Source: Amblyornis subalaris
Taxonomy: Eukaryota > Chordata > Aves > Passeriformes > Ptilonorhynchidae
Assembly: GCA_018881555.1 (NCBI GenBank)
Contig: JACAXG010000253.1
Coordinates: 1 to 64,000, forward strand
Direction: 5' to 3'
Length of the DNA stretch: 64,000 nt
Shown in pieces: positions 37,701-49,500 of the stretch. Each line of letters starts with the position of its first letter. Positions within the stretch are counted from its first letter, which is position 1. The notes beneath the pieces are model-generated. The model saw only the letters and a list, made by a program, of their open reading frames with translations, searched no databases and was not told the DNA's origin. The translations under genes and the position numbers were made by a program.

Positions 37701-40700
37701 TAAGCCAGTTTTCCCATGCATTCAAGGGTATCTCATAGGACTGACTGCCAAGATTACAGATTTTCTGACTTAGTGTCTGCCAGATATTTGTCCACTGGTT
37801 GTTCAAGGAATTCAGTTTGTTCCTGATGTTCTTCAAAGCAGAATATGACAGAGCAGGTCATGAGGTCTCTCATGAGCAGCTTTCTTCCAGCACACTCCTG
37901 AATCATATTATTTGTGTGAAACTGATATATTTGTTTTCTGCAGCCTTTCATTTCACACAGAAATCTCTCAGTCAGTTTTATTTTATTAGGTTGTTTGGGG
38001 GCCAAGTTAAGTGAGCTCAAGCAGAAGGTTGTGTCAGAGAACCCACAGGAGTATGGTGTTGCAGTTCCACGTGAGTAAGATTTACTGACTTGTGTGTTTT
38101 GCCTCTTTATTCCATAAATGCTGTCTAATGAATGTAGTGCCAGCTGCACTGATGCATTCATCAGTGTGTAATACATAATTTGTGTTCTATTGATTATATG
38201 CATATTTCTGAAATACTTCAAATTATTTTTCTCATTGTAATATACTATGTTTGCTCTTAATAGATGAATAAAATCATTATGTAACTTGGCACATCTGCAT
38301 TTTGGAATTATGTCAGCTCTGTGGGGTTTTTTTAATTGTGTTTTCCCAAATGGGCAGATTGCATTTTCTCAATGTCTGCTAAAAGAACAAAAAACTTCAT
38401 ACAGGAAGAAGAAATGGAGTGTGACTCGCAAAGAGAGATGGTGTGATAAACTGGTATCTCAAGAGTCAGCCAAAACATTGTGTGTTTAAAAGAGGGTGAT
38501 TTTTCTTGAGAATAGCATTACAGCTGCAGTTAAAAAAAAAAAAAGACAGCAATAAAACAAGTCAAAGTTTGGGCAAGATTTTAAATTGCTGATTAGTACA
38601 TCTAGGCTGTTCAAACAAGTGAGTCAGAGCAATAGAGAAATTAGTGATTCTTGCATGGCTTTGTGGCTACACTGAATTTCTTTTACTGGATTATTTTCTA
38701 AAAAAAAGAAATTGTCAGACACACAAAAAAAAAATCCATTGATATTTGTATTCTCCTATAAGCTACTTTTTGAATCAAAAAAATTAACATTGAGGGCACT
38801 GATTATATGTTACTTAAGACATTAAAAAAAAAGTTTCAGGCAGACTTCAGTAAGTTAGCAGAAGAACTCACATGGGTAATTCCCACTTGAATTTAAACAT
38901 GTACACAAAAAAAATAGCAGACATTACTTTTATGGTCAGGCATAGATTTGTAGAATGAACATCAAAGCTTCTCCTACAGTAATAACAATTATGAAAGGAA
39001 ATTACACCAAAAGTAAGGGACTCCTGTAATTATAAAAACTTCACCGTAGCTTGGGAAAACAGCCAGCAATATTCTTACCATAAATTCAAAGGCAACACAA
39101 TAGGGCTTTATATAATTTCCTGGTTTTATTTTTGAGCTTTCAAAGAAAATGAGAGTCCAGTATTCCAAACAGTTAAGTTACACTGTTTTCTGTAGGATAT
39201 ACTCTGCTGCATGTACCAGGTGTAAGAAGTATGCCTCCTAATTTTTTTGTTAGTTACAGCACTCTTGAGAGGAAAACACTTTCATTTTTGGTCATACAGT
39301 TTTTGAGACTGAGTTTAAAACAGAATTATATGGTTTGATTTATATTTTGTTCATTTGAATTTGCAACTGTGTGACTCTTGTTTGAGGTCATGAAAATGTG
39401 ACTGGAACTAAACAGAGAAAATGTTTGCAAAGGCTGATATGTCTCCCATGTCTTGCTTCCATTCTCTTCTAGATACAACAAGGTCAAAGAAAAGTCATGA
39501 GAAAGAGGGAGTGGAATACAATTTTGTCTCTAAGCAATCGTTTGAGACAGATGTGCAGCAAAACAAGTGAGTTAATTTTAAAATACTGGTATAACTGACT
39601 ATTTTAAAATATTGCTTGTTAAATCTTACCTCATATGTATACCAAAATCAGGTGTCAGGTTGGACTAGCTGTACTAGAAGCATTCAGCTTTCTAAGGAAA
39701 AAGCTCTTTGTTCAGTCTGGACTGTTAGAGTAAACTCAAAAATTTAGCTAGAAACAATTTAGCAATAACACGAGTAGGAGGATCCTAAGTTAGAATATAA
39801 ACCTGCATATCATAAGTATTGTGATTGGTCAGAATTGAATCTGGTGAAAGTTACAGATATTTAGTTGAGCCTATTTACTCTGTATTTAATATGATGGGTA
39901 AAAAGTTATATTCACAAGTCTGCTTGAAAGTGTGTGGTAGAGTGAATCTGTGGCTATAAGGGGCTTCCTGTGAGGTTGAGCATGTTTCCTCAAAGTACAG
40001 ATTTATACTAGTCTACCAAAAGATGGAAGAATTGCAGTCCATTTCCCTGCCAGCTTTGTGCTATTTTTTGTGATAAACATCCTTTTTTCTTCCCCTTTTT
40101 GTCAGTAGTGCTGATTAGCCATTAGTGGTATATGAAGAATTGCTACTAAGCAAGGAAGGAAAAAAAAAGTGGAAAAAATTAAATCCTTAACCCACCCACC
40201 CCTGATTTCCTGCCTTTCTTCTCCCTGACTACTGTGACTTCAGGAAACAGCTGTCAAATGTTCTAAGTTAAATATTCTTAATATTCTTTGTAGATGGTAT
40301 TTAAAAATGTTTTGACTTCTTAGATTTGTGGAACATGGAGAATACAAAGAAAATTTGTACGGTACAAGTCTGGAGGCAATCCGGTCTGTGATGGCCAAAA
40401 AGAAGGTTTGTTTGGTGGATGTGGTACCTGAAGTAAGTCCTGCAGCTTGTTTTAAAGAATGCAAATATTGTTTAATATGCTGCCAGCCTAAATAATGGAT
40501 GTTGTGGCTACTTGCTCTGCAAAGAACAATGATGCTCACAATTTGTTTCCTGGCAGGTGGGCTGACCCCTAGCTAAGCAGGATAGGGCTCTTGGGAAAGC
40601 AGTACGGTGGTTACAGTTCCTAGATGTCTAGCATGTAGTTGATGTCCTAGATGTAGTTGATACAGCCTAGATGTCACTTTAGTAGTTCTCACTGTGGGAC

Positions 40701-43381
40701 TTTTCCCTTGCTGTAGGAATAATGTGCATCACTGTCCCAGCCTGCTCAAGTCTTAGAGAGAATTCTTAGAATATAGTTGGTTTTGTCATTCTAGTTCCTG
40801 TTGCCTCTGAAGCATGTTACCAGCTGTCTTGGTTTGAGACAGCTCAAAGAGGTGGGCACTCTGAAATGAGTAACCTTCCCCTTGATTCCAACCAATCCCT
40901 TCCCACCAATAAGGAACGAGATAAGAGTAGATATAAGTGAAGAAATAACTTTACTAACAAAAAGAATGCCAGCGGGCAAGAGGCAAAAAAATAACTGCTA
41001 GGTATCGAACTGCTAAAGACTCATGCCCTCATCCCCATGGGAACAAAGAGAGGCCCGAAGTGCTGGAAATACCTTTCTCAATATGTGCCTGGCAGGGACA
41101 GCCTCGGGCTTGTAAGACAAAGGGACAAGATGGCATCAGATGTCTCTCGGGAAGGCAGGAGCAGTTCCAGCAGCAGATGACCTGCCTGCTTGTCCCAAGG
41201 CCAGCGCCCTCGCCAGGGCAGGGCACAGCAGAGTGGGCTGGGCAGCCAAAGCAGCTGGGCTGGAGCCGCTCGGGGTTTTCTCTTCTTGGCTCAGGCAGAG
41301 CCAGGGTTGCTCTGCTGCTGTCAGCACAACGCCTCCGGCTGTGCACAGGCAGCTGCGGAGTTCACCCCAAGGCAGCTCCAATCTGCAGTGTCTCTGAGAT
41401 GAAAGGAAAAAAAACCAAAAGAACCCACCAAAAAAAGAAAGAGAACCCAAAAACAGAAGAAAAAACCTTTGCCTGAGCAAAGACCAAGCAGCCTGCAAAG
41501 CAAATACCCTGGGGCAAAAACCCGGAAGCTGCCTGGGATTGCTGATTTTAAAAACACCAGCAATAGCACCCCCCCCCCCCCACACAAGGTTCTCATTTGT
41601 AGGGCCTTATGGATACAGTAACAATTTTGGGGTGCAGATAGATATGGAATACAGTAACATTATGAATCACCCCAGGACAGTAGCGTTGTAAGCAGTGCCA
41701 GTAGACCTGCCCTCGATACCTCCATCCTGTGAGTTAATACTTGAAATTTTGATTCAGATTTTATAACTGGGCTAGGAAAAGACTCGTGGTACTACCTCAG
41801 ATGAATTCCAAATTTAAAATTTGCAGCGTTTGGCTGCTTAAGCGAAGCAAAGCGTAACTTGCCCATGAAGTCAGGTTTTTTTATACTTTGCTCAGTGATT
41901 TTTGCCATGTTCTTGCTCCTTGGAATCGCAGTGCATGGCAAGGCAGGTGTGCCGTTAAGGGCGTGCACTGTGTACTCGTGTGCTATCCAGGACACTGACA
42001 TGAACCTGTGGCTTGAAGAGCAAGAGATTATACTGTGGTCAGATGTATAGGATACAGGACTTCACACCACAGTGTGTCAGTGTGTACTAGCAAAATTACT
42101 GAAACCACTTTGAGTATATCATTGCATGTAACAAAAAGAAATCTGATAACAAAAAACATCTGTTCACAGGCAGTAAAGCACTTGAGGACTCCTGAGTTTA
42201 AGCCTTATGTTATCTTTGTGAAGCCTCTCATTTCAGAAAAGAAAAAACATGTCTTAAAATCTCCCATGTCAGAAGAAGTCTCAACCCCCCTCGTAAGTAT
42301 TCTAATTTGTAATCTCTTCTTCTTAGATATGACAGGAGTATTTGGGCTAGTACTTCTATGACATGAAAGAGCTCCTCTTCCATGACAACAAACTTAAAAG
42401 TGGGGCACTAAGTAGGTCCTGGGCACATATGGCCTTCCAGCTGGAACTTCAGAATGGGATTTTTGACTCCTTATATACTCAAGTTTTAAAGTAACATGAA
42501 GCCAAGCGCTACTCTTCCATATGGATCTGTGTACATCATCAAGGCTGCAGCAGGGGAAGTTACTACTGAACTCAGATAAACCAGTAATTATTTTACATTC
42601 CTGCTGAGCAGTCCCATCAAATGGTGATGGTAGCCAGCTATTTCTGATACCACACTGCTGTCACCCAGTCTTTTAATGGTGTACACACAAAACACAGCGT
42701 GTGGATGTCTTATGAGGATCAAACCTAGATCAACTGCAAATTGGTGATGTGTAAATCAGAAATAGAGTGCATAATGTCATTACTCTGGGGAACCTGAACT
42801 GGAATTTATGTTACAGAACTTAGTTCAGTTGGTGAGTTTTTGTGTAAGCCCTCAAAATTGCTGAACTTGGGACAGTGAATCCAACATTCCTTTTCAGTTT
42901 TTGAGGAGTGTGATTTCCATGTCTTAACTCCATAAAATGCAGTGTCACCATTTTATGTCCTTCCTGTAACATATTTTTCCCCCTTCCCAAGCAAATGCCT
43001 CTTGCATTTTTCAGAACAGCTACCAGTAGCACACTGCTCCTTGATCTCATGTCTAATATCTTCAATACCTTTTCCTAATGGTAGCAGCTTTTGTTTCGTG
43101 TTCTTTCTCAAAGTAATGACTCATTGTGCTAATATACTTTGAAATGCTAATTAGAAAGACATGCTGTAAATTTCATACCAACATCTTGTGTTGATCAGCA
43201 GGATGAAGAACAGCAGGAAATTATTAATTCAGCAGCATTCATTGAAGAGCAGTATGGCCATTTAATTGACACTGTACTGGTCAAAGAAGATCTCCAGAGT
43301 GCATATAATCAGCTGAAAACTGTGTTAGAGAAACTAAACAAGGATTCATTTTGGGTGCCAGTCAACTGGGTTAGGTCATAG
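22768..43381 (+). CDS. MPP3: MPP3, MAGUK p55 family member 3 scaffold protein
   Basis: A cortical scaffold that links cell-adhesion and polarity proteins at junctions and synapses. Eighteen coding exons join in phase to give 586 aa, against 585 for human MPP3 as I recall it. Domains in order: two L27 domains (about 8-120); PDZ (about 137-213, carboxylate loop EPLGAT); SH3 (229-about 297, starting [11 protein letters not shown]); a charged linker with a CDCEGY segment; [11 protein letters not shown] basic motif; and a guanylate-kinase-like domain (about 385-580) ending WVPVNWVRS. The GK loop reads IGCLGAKL, lacking the GxGKS needed for catalysis, as in human MPP3, so it is a binding module. 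Identity to recalled human MPP3 is far higher than to MPP4 or MPP7. DUSP3 follows downstream, as in the human block. Confidence 0.97.
24008..24126 (+). CDS. MPP3: MPP3 coding exon 2, first L27 domain
   Basis: Acceptor aatttag; codes [16 protein letters not shown] to SYLMK; donor AAG/GTAAAA. Closes in phase 0. Confidence 0.95.
24627..24704 (+). CDS. MPP3: MPP3 coding exon 3
   Basis: Acceptor ttttttcag; codes [16 protein letters not shown] to LVED (26 codons); donor GTGAGT. Second L27 begins. Confidence 0.95.
25058..25800 (-). mobile_element. CR1 LINE 3' fragment in MPP3 intron
   Basis: Reverse-complement CR1, starting with agtggtttgggttgaaggga and including the ctgtcactacaggcc, tgggtgggggggcctcatgag and gtccccaggtcgttctcc blocks. 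The 5' end of the element, at right, is approximate. One N call at 25646. Confidence 0.88.
25801..26736. other. MPP3 intron remainder
   Basis: Pyrimidine-rich stretch 25980-26230; otherwise nothing recognised. Other MPP3 introns over 300 bases (22793-24007, 27464-28393, 28476-29301, 29388-30833, 30909-31901, 32099-33700, 33766-34948, 34970-36668, 37327-37989, 38071-39472, 39567-40323, 42293-43201) likewise show only low-complexity tracts, for example poly-T near 23361-23382 and A/C-rich sequence at 36750-36830. Confidence 0.5.
26737..26817 (+). CDS. MPP3: MPP3 coding exon 4
   Basis: Acceptor tttaaag; codes [16 protein letters not shown] to PHLR (27 codons); donor AGG/GTAAAA. Confidence 0.94.
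27326..27463 (+). CDS. MPP3: MPP3 coding exon 5, L27 end to PDZ start
   Basis: Acceptor tatgcag; codes [15 protein letters not shown] to KNKEPL (46 codons), including an acidic DDDFDEE linker; donor GTACAT. Confidence 0.95.
28394..28475 (+). CDS. MPP3: MPP3 coding exon 6, PDZ
   Basis: Acceptor ttgcag; codes [13 protein letters not shown] to ADRS plus one base; donor GTATGA. Confidence 0.95.
29302..29387 (+). CDS. MPP3: MPP3 coding exon 7, PDZ
   Basis: Acceptor cttttcag; codes the rest of Gly, then [13 protein letters not shown] to ISQIL. The donor is TTG/GTCTGC, a weak match to consensus. Phase with the next exon is exact. Confidence 0.93.
30834..30908 (+). CDS. MPP3: MPP3 coding exon 8, PDZ end
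   Basis: Acceptor ttctcag; codes [16 protein letters not shown] to KDSK (25 codons); donor GTAGGC. Confidence 0.95.
31902..32098 (+). CDS. MPP3: MPP3 coding exon 9, SH3 domain
   Basis: Acceptor ttttaaag; codes [14 protein letters not shown] to IPSKQFQE plus two bases; donor AAG/GTTTGT, another weak donor. Confidence 0.94.
33701..33765 (+). CDS. MPP3: MPP3 coding exon 10
   Basis: Acceptor ccattcag; completes Arg, then [16 protein letters not shown] to KKPL plus one base; donor GTAAGT. Confidence 0.93.
34949..34969 (+). CDS. MPP3: MPP3 21-nt microexon (coding exon 11)
   Basis: Acceptor aactatag, then 21 bases completing Tyr and coding DQSSDK plus one base; donor AAG/GTAGGT. It keeps the frame between exons 10 and 12 and matches the YDQ-CDKE segment of human MPP3. 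Confidence 0.88.
36669..36710 (+). CDS. MPP3: MPP3 coding exon 12 (42 nt)
   Basis: Acceptor atttacag; codes [14 protein letters not shown] plus one base; donor GTGAGT. Corresponds to the DCEGY segment of MPP3. Confidence 0.92.
   Translation, partial: KTVTVKDISMDST
37162..37326 (+). CDS. MPP3: MPP3 coding exon 13, linker and GK start
   Basis: Acceptor ctgctcag; codes [15 protein letters not shown], an acidic/Gln-rich stretch, [11 protein letters not shown] and RLVVLI plus one base; donor GTAAGA. Confidence 0.95.
37990..38070 (+). CDS. MPP3: MPP3 coding exon 14, GK
   Basis: Acceptor tttattag; codes [14 protein letters not shown] to YGVAVP plus one base; donor CAC/GTGAGT. Carries the degenerate nucleotide-binding loop. 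Confidence 0.95.
39473..39566 (+). CDS. MPP3: MPP3 coding exon 15, GK
   Basis: Acceptor cttctag; codes [16 protein letters not shown] to TDVQQN plus two bases; donor GTGAGT. Confidence 0.95.
40324..40432 (+). CDS. MPP3: MPP3 coding exon 16, GK
   Basis: Acceptor cttcttag; completes Lys, then [16 protein letters not shown] to CLVDVVPE; donor GTAAGT. Confidence 0.95.
40825..41679 (+). mobile_element. Solo ERV LTR in MPP3 intron 16-17
   Basis: About 855 bp with ends TGTCTTGGTTTGAGACAG and CACCCCAGGACA, giving imperfect inverted termini TGTCTTGG/CCAGGACA. This type of LTR is common in passerine genomes as I recall. It carries a poly-C run near 41569-41581 and an A-rich purine stretch at 41400-41470. 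The flanking five bases (ccagc and gtagc) are not a clean duplication. Orientation is uncertain. Open frames inside it are not genes. Confidence 0.75.
42170..42292 (+). CDS. MPP3: MPP3 coding exon 17, GK
   Basis: Acceptor tgttcacag; codes [16 protein letters not shown] to EVSTPL (41 codons); donor CTC/GTAAGT. The preceding intron contains an ERV LTR. Confidence 0.95.
43202..43381 (+). CDS. MPP3: MPP3 coding exon 18, C-terminus
   Basis: Codes [17 protein letters not shown] to WVPVNWVRS and ends at TAG. The acceptor is a tandem cagcag, so an extra Gln could be included if the first AG were used. Confidence 0.95.
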   Translation, partial: DEEQQEIINSAAFIEEQYGHLIDTVLVKEDLQSAYNQLKTVLEKLNKDSFWVPVNWVRS

Positions 43382-43810
43382 CTTGTTACCATGTTTAAGG
43401 GAAAGATTGTATAAAAATGTCTTGTAAATATGTGAATTAGAAAATGGAAATATGTAGAATTTGCTTCAAAACTGCTGGTCTTATCTAGAAGGCAATACAT
43501 AAAGACTGTATGAGGAAAAACTAAACCAAGTCAGAAGCTGACACTGCCTTTCTGAGTCAAAATTTTGAATAGCAGCTGTCATTTAGAAGTGAATACTCAG
43601 ACTAAATAAGCCAGTCCAATCTTTTACTGATCTTTAGACTGTAAATAGTGCATTTTGTACAGTGAAGTTTCACAGAGGGTCCCACATTTCCAAAGCATTT
43701 TAGTGCTGAGACACTGACAAGATGGAAGTTTTGTCCTTTGGCCACAATTATAGCCACAAATTTCGTGGCTGGAGTTAAAACCTCAGAATAAAGCACCCTT
43801 TGGGAACAAG
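43382..43810 (+). other. MPP3: MPP3 3' UTR
   Basis: Follows the stop codon. An AATAAA at 43787-43792 is the first good polyadenylation signal, so the transcript may end near 43810. Confidence 0.55.
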
Positions 43811-46351
43811 CTACTTCAGCTGGGTGGGAAGTGTTCTTTGGAGAGTGGTTACACCGTGACAGTTACTCAGAAGTTCAAGTGGCTGTTCAGCCAGCAGAAC
43901 ACACTTCCCTTCATTCAGAAGCATTAATTGCAAATCCTTTCCAATTAGGCACTAAAACTGGGCCAGCTGTAGGGGTTTTTTTATGTCCATCACATTTTCC
44001 AGTACTCCAAGTTGTCTTGCACAGGTATTAGTCTGCTCTTCCATAGCTTATGCCCCCTTTCCCAGTCTCTTCCTACTGACAGAGGACAAATACTAAACAG
44101 CCTGAGAGTGTACCTGTCTGACTAGCCAGCTCATAAAACATAGATTATTATAGTATACATGAAAGCAACTGCATATGGTTCTAAAATAGGACATTTAAGC
44201 AGCTTATTTTCTGCAAAACATCTTTGCCTAATGCTACCTGATGGGATACAGCCTTGACCCCAATGTAACAGCTCCAAAAAGGGCACTAAAAAGAGGAGGC
44301 TGAAGTAATAAATAGCTGAGCTACAGGTCAAAATCATCATCCTTTCAGCATTTATGACTACTTTTGTTCCAAATCTGGTAAAGGTTTCCAGAGCATCTAA
44401 CTGGCCTGAAGAAGAAATCTTAACTGTTAGAGGACAACCTTGTATATATTTGAGGAGACTTGAATATACAGTATTTTTAAGTGGGTCTTAATAAGACAGT
44501 GCAGAGATGATTCTGGAAATACCTGTGCTTTCTAATAGGGGGGTGTGAGGGGAGAGTATTGTACAGGTGCATGTTAGCTGTAACTAGTTCCTGTTTGCAC
44601 TTGCCTGCTGAGGTCTGATATTTCCTGTGTATTGTGCCCTTTAAACAAGACCTTTTGGTGTACCAGTCTTGTTCCTTGCATCTTAACAGTACGATGTTAT
44701 TCTTGTTCCATGACATTTAGCAGAACTAAAAGCTGCATATTAAAAGCACATTTCTTACATACCAGTGTCACTGAATCTACATTTTGTCTTAGCCCAAAAA
44801 GTTGTGTAGAACAGTCACCCCTGTCCATCTTCTCCAAATGGCAGCTTTCATGGATGGTCCTGCCCACAGGCATTGAGGTTCTGTTCCCACTGCTACAAAA
44901 ACAAGCACTTTTCCCAGTCAGATCTCTGCACCAGCTTGTCAGTGCTGCCAGACTGGTGGCCTCAGCAAATGCACAAGGACTCCTTCATGTGCAGTGTCAG
45001 CTCTGCACTCATGTTCCAGCACGGCCACCAAAAGTAACTTGGCTTCTTAGAGAAGAGAGGCACATTGCCAGGTGAATTTTGTGACAGATGTATCTTGATC
45101 CTATGAAAAACTGAGTGTAATATTTTAAAAACTTTCAGTGACAGCATTTCAAACTAAGTCATTTTATGAAAATATTAAATGGGCAGATTGATCTCACCCT
45201 AGATCTGTATTTCAGGTTACAAACAGGTTTTTATAGCCTGCAAGACATAAACATGTTTAGAAGATACAGATTTAAAGAAAACTAAAGGTCAGAATTTATT
45301 TAAAGCAAGGTTGCTATCTTAGTATCTTACAATATTTTGAATGACTAGCAGTAAACAAAGCTGTATGTTTTATGATCTGACATAGTCTAATAGTAGAAAC
45401 ATGCATGAAGAGAAGTGAGGCACGAGTTACATACACACACGCCTTCAGTTTTCAGTGAGTTTAATGTAAGATACCAAAATACAATATTGCCATTAAAGGT
45501 ATAAAAGGTAAAAATATAACTTCATAATGGAACTGATGACAGACAGACTCACCCTAGTGGAAAGTCTTCCATAAGCAGCACGTTTTCTATTACATTCAGT
45601 TTTATTGCTGCAGTTGCTGAAAGGGGACGAGAGTGTGGGTTTGCAGAGAACCACAGTGGCTGCAAAATGGACCCAGAGCAAGCCAGCCCAAAATGATGAC
45701 TGCATTTCACCACCGAGCCTCAGTGCAAAGTATGTAAGAGCAGCATAGGGTCACCTACAGTGTACTGCACAAGAAGTGGGGGATTTTTGTGCCAAATGTT
45801 GAAAGATGCATCTCTTCATGACAACCCTAAAATTAACCAGTAAGTCAGCTTACTATGTGGGGACATGTAGCAATTTTGACTTTTTAAAACCATCCAAAAT
45901 CGGGAAACTACATCCACTGCTCAGGGTAACTCCTCACTGTTAACTACGTTAAGGAAACTTGGGTGCCTAAAAGACTCCCATGCCATCCCAGGGAAGAGAA
46001 GCTTTTCAATAGTATTCCAAAATTAAATACAACTTATTTATGCTAAGGCAAGAATTCCAGAAAAAGTCCATGTTGAATGTCATACAGCAAGAGCACAATA
46101 CTCTAAGCAGCACTATGATTTAATAGTGAAAAATCGGAGAGTCATGAGAAAAATATCAGCAGTTGTGCATAAGGGAAGGAGAAATTGTATTTTGTTAATG
46201 AATAAAAATGTATTTTGCTAACGAGTTGGTGTCTTGGATCTGCACAACTGGTGGCATATCAAACATGGCACAGACTAGTGCTTGGAATCCCATTCCTCCC
46301 CCCCTTTTTTTTAAAGTCCCCTCCAGTCAGGCAGAACAGCCACCTATACAT
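43811..46351. other. Convergent 3' region between MPP3 and RAB18-like gene
   Basis: No conserved frame seen. On the minus strand AATAAA signals occur at about 45601-45606 and 45294-45300 and could end the RAB18-like 3' UTR. The two genes converge here. Confidence 0.4.
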
Positions 46352-46527
46352 TTAAGTAAGTGAACAGTATGAACTACAGAAGCTTTTATCCTGCTTTGCT
46401 GAAAATTCCATTAGCTGGACTCTCTGCTTGTCTGGGCTTTCACCCCAAAGATCTGGTGTCTGCAGGACCTTTATGACTAGCTCCTCAAAGGCATGTTGCA
46501 CTCCATCCTCTGTCTTGGCACTGGTCT
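46352..46527 (-). CDS. RAB18-like: RAB18-like coding exon 7, C-terminus
   Basis: Acceptor caccag; codes [18 protein letters not shown] through LLQ-type helix and WGES to the CSSYCSLT end and TAA (46354-46352). Confidence 0.93.
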
Positions 46528-49500
46528 CTGGTGGAGGGGAAAAAGAAATTATCTTATTTGCAGGGAATATATTCCACTTTGTAAAAATTTATTTTCAGGC
46601 CAGAGAGATGTGATTTTTTTAATGAGTGAACTTTCTCTCCACTCTCTCTTAAAGGTAGACTTAAGTTGAATAGGGTAAACAGAAATGCATCCCAGTCTGA
46701 AGCATCACATTTTTCCACCTAAAAAAAATCCACAGTTCCCCATTTTCTCCCTAATGGAGAAACAGAAATTGTTCTCAGGTTGTGACAGTAAATCTAAAAA
46801 ATTCCATAACGAAGCTAAGTAACAACACAGAGGGAATTACATGTTTTCCCCTATGTATGTTTCAGCTTCTCCTAGAAATCTTTTCAAGAAGCTTTCTCTT
46901 TAGAAACTCAGTTTGTTCTCCATCTTTATATATTCACGTTGTACATTTTATTGTCACTCTAACAGTATTGTCTTTTATGTAGTTGCAACAGAAACCTGGA
47001 AATTAAAGATTAGCCAAAGTCCTTGCTGACATCACTAAGGAGAAAAATTTCAATCTTCTGGGCTCTGAATTAAAAAATCCTGCTAGTTTCAAGAGAATAT
47101 AAAATTCATGCCTGTACAGTACATGCAGTAAGTCTGTTTCAGAGAAAAGTGCTTCTAGTTGCAGTCAATGCAGGGCATCTCTGCAAAATGTTGAAACCTA
47201 CATCCACACATGAATTGCAGCAAAAGGAACCTATATTAATATTAAAAAAAAACCAACCCATCAATGTGAAATACAATTGTACACTCATGCTTAGCAATAC
47301 CAAAATAAACATATGAATACAGAAGNTTTTGTCACAGAGGTGCATACCTATAAAAAGCAGTGAGTGTTTCCTAGCAAACTGGAGTCCTTCTTTTCTTGCT
47401 ACTTCACGATCAGGCTGCAGAGACAAATGCAGAACATGACTAAAATAAGCTACATTTGCGACCTTTAGGAAATACCCAGAAAAGCACCACTGCAGAAATG
47501 AGGTTTTGTTGAAAGGAAAAAATGTCTGTAATATGTATTATCAACTAGATTTTCCCACTTGACAGCTTACAGCTAGGCTGGCTGGCAGCAGGTCAAACTG
47601 AACAGCAGCAACATCAAACCACAGAATCACAGAATCTCCTGAGCTGGAAAGGACCCACTAGGATCATCCAAGTCCAACTCCTGGCCCTGCACAAGACAGC
47701 CCCAAGAATCACACCATGTGCCAAAGCAGCAGGAAATGAACATGTTGCTATGTTCTGAATCAACTAGAAGCCAGATATGTGCCAGAAAGGCATAGTAGCC
47801 AAGCAGTCAAAAAGGCCTATCAAAGGTTCTGAAACTGGGCAGACTTGGAAGGGGGCAGAGGAGAACCTACTTCAGGAGAGCCACACTGAAAGCCTCTTGT
47901 AGCAAGGCAAGAGCAAAGCACCTCACTATGCAATAGGCATCTAAATATGTCAAAACACCCCAGAAATAAACGGCAACCAGTGCACCTCACAGCCACATAG
48001 ATGCACACCCTGTAGCCATCTAAAGAGCTGAAATCCCCTTCCCCACCACCTGTCAAAACACAGTCTGGTCAAAAAGAAAGCAGCAGTTGTGCTGCTGTGC
48101 TGCAGTTAACTTCAGTGTCAGACAGCAATTTTTGGGCACACCCTTGCACCATCTTAAGGAAATACCATCAATTGCATCTCTCCGGGAAAGNTTCCATTAA
48201 AATCTTTAACAATATCTGCTTCTAAAATGATGTCGTAAGTGGAGCCTTCCCAACTCAGTTACAGATTATATTACCTCCTCTCACAGCAGATGTGTTACTT
48301 ACAGCACATATCTCACATCTATAGTCTGTGATGAGTAAGCAATTTGGGGAAGAATGTAAAAGGATGCATTCCCAAACTGACCTTATCGGTTTTATTGCCA
48401 ACCAACATCTTCACAGTGTTGTTGGTGGTGTGCATTTCCAGCTCATTCAGCCAGCTTTCTAGTCCTGTGAAAGTGCCTTTTCTTGTAACATCGTACACTG
48501 GTAACAGAGGAAAAGGAGCTTAACAGCTGTAGGGTCTTGAACAACGTTTACTTCATTGTGGCAGAACTTAGTCCATACTTCCTGAACTACTGCCCAGAAA
48601 AAATAAACAGTACTAGGGAATTACAGGAAGAGGCATCAACCATATACTCTTCTCAGAGCTGGAACACACTGGGCTGTGCTAACCCAAAGTCACTTCAAGA
48701 TTACAGAACACAAGCACCTCTGCAAGTGGAAATCAGACTTACCAACAGAAATATTCTACCTGTTGGTTGTTCTCAATTGGGCCACACAGAATGTATTAAC
48801 ATTGGTATTTTGTCACCTAATTTAATGTACATGTAATTTAATTTAACTACATGCACACACTGCTGCTAAAAACATGGACTGAGTAAAAAGCTTCTTTTGG
48901 GCACTGGTAATAAGCAGTAATATGCACTTAATAACTGCATTCACATAAATCCCTAAGGTTTAAAAATCATAGTCCGAAAGAATATTTTGTATGGTAAAGT
49001 TAAGGTTAGCCTTCAAAAACCCTGAAATTAAGAATCCCTTTGTTTTCTAATTGCTGTTGTCACATAGAAAGGGCCTAGCCATCCATTACCCATGTAGAAA
49101 CCTCAAGTCTTACCACAATCACAATAATCACATCAATAGTTTCCGGGGGGTGGGGGGGGAGGCGGGGGAGGAGGAAGTAAAAACATCATGGGGAAAAGAA
49201 CACAACACAAACCCTGATTTGCCTTATTACCAGAAAATCATCAAAGTAATAAATACAAAGCTAATAATTCATCCACTCGACAGCTTGCAGCATGACATCT
49301 CTGTCTTTTTAATTTAAAATATTTTGAAGCAGCAGTACTTCCTGTCATGGTTTTGCACATTCAGTGTTTGAGCTAATGAGCACTAATGTTGTATAAACCA
49401 TAATTATTCCTCTGATTTTCTCGGACAACCTCCTTTTGCAAGGACATTTAGGAGCAATAAAGACCACAACTTTTGTAATCATGCTTTTCTTTCATTTACT

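Noticed and set aside
41060..41596. Frames up to 149 codons on both strands
   Set aside because: They lie inside the solo LTR at 40825-41679.
22768..43381. MPP7 or MPP4 as identity of the scaffold gene
   Set aside because: The N-terminus, CDCEGY linker and tail match recalled MPP3 closely and the others only moderately; DUSP3 as neighbour also fits MPP3.
44632..45075. 147-codon plus-strand frame between MPP3 and the RAB18-like gene
   Set aside because: Composition looks random and I see no family resemblance or splice structure.
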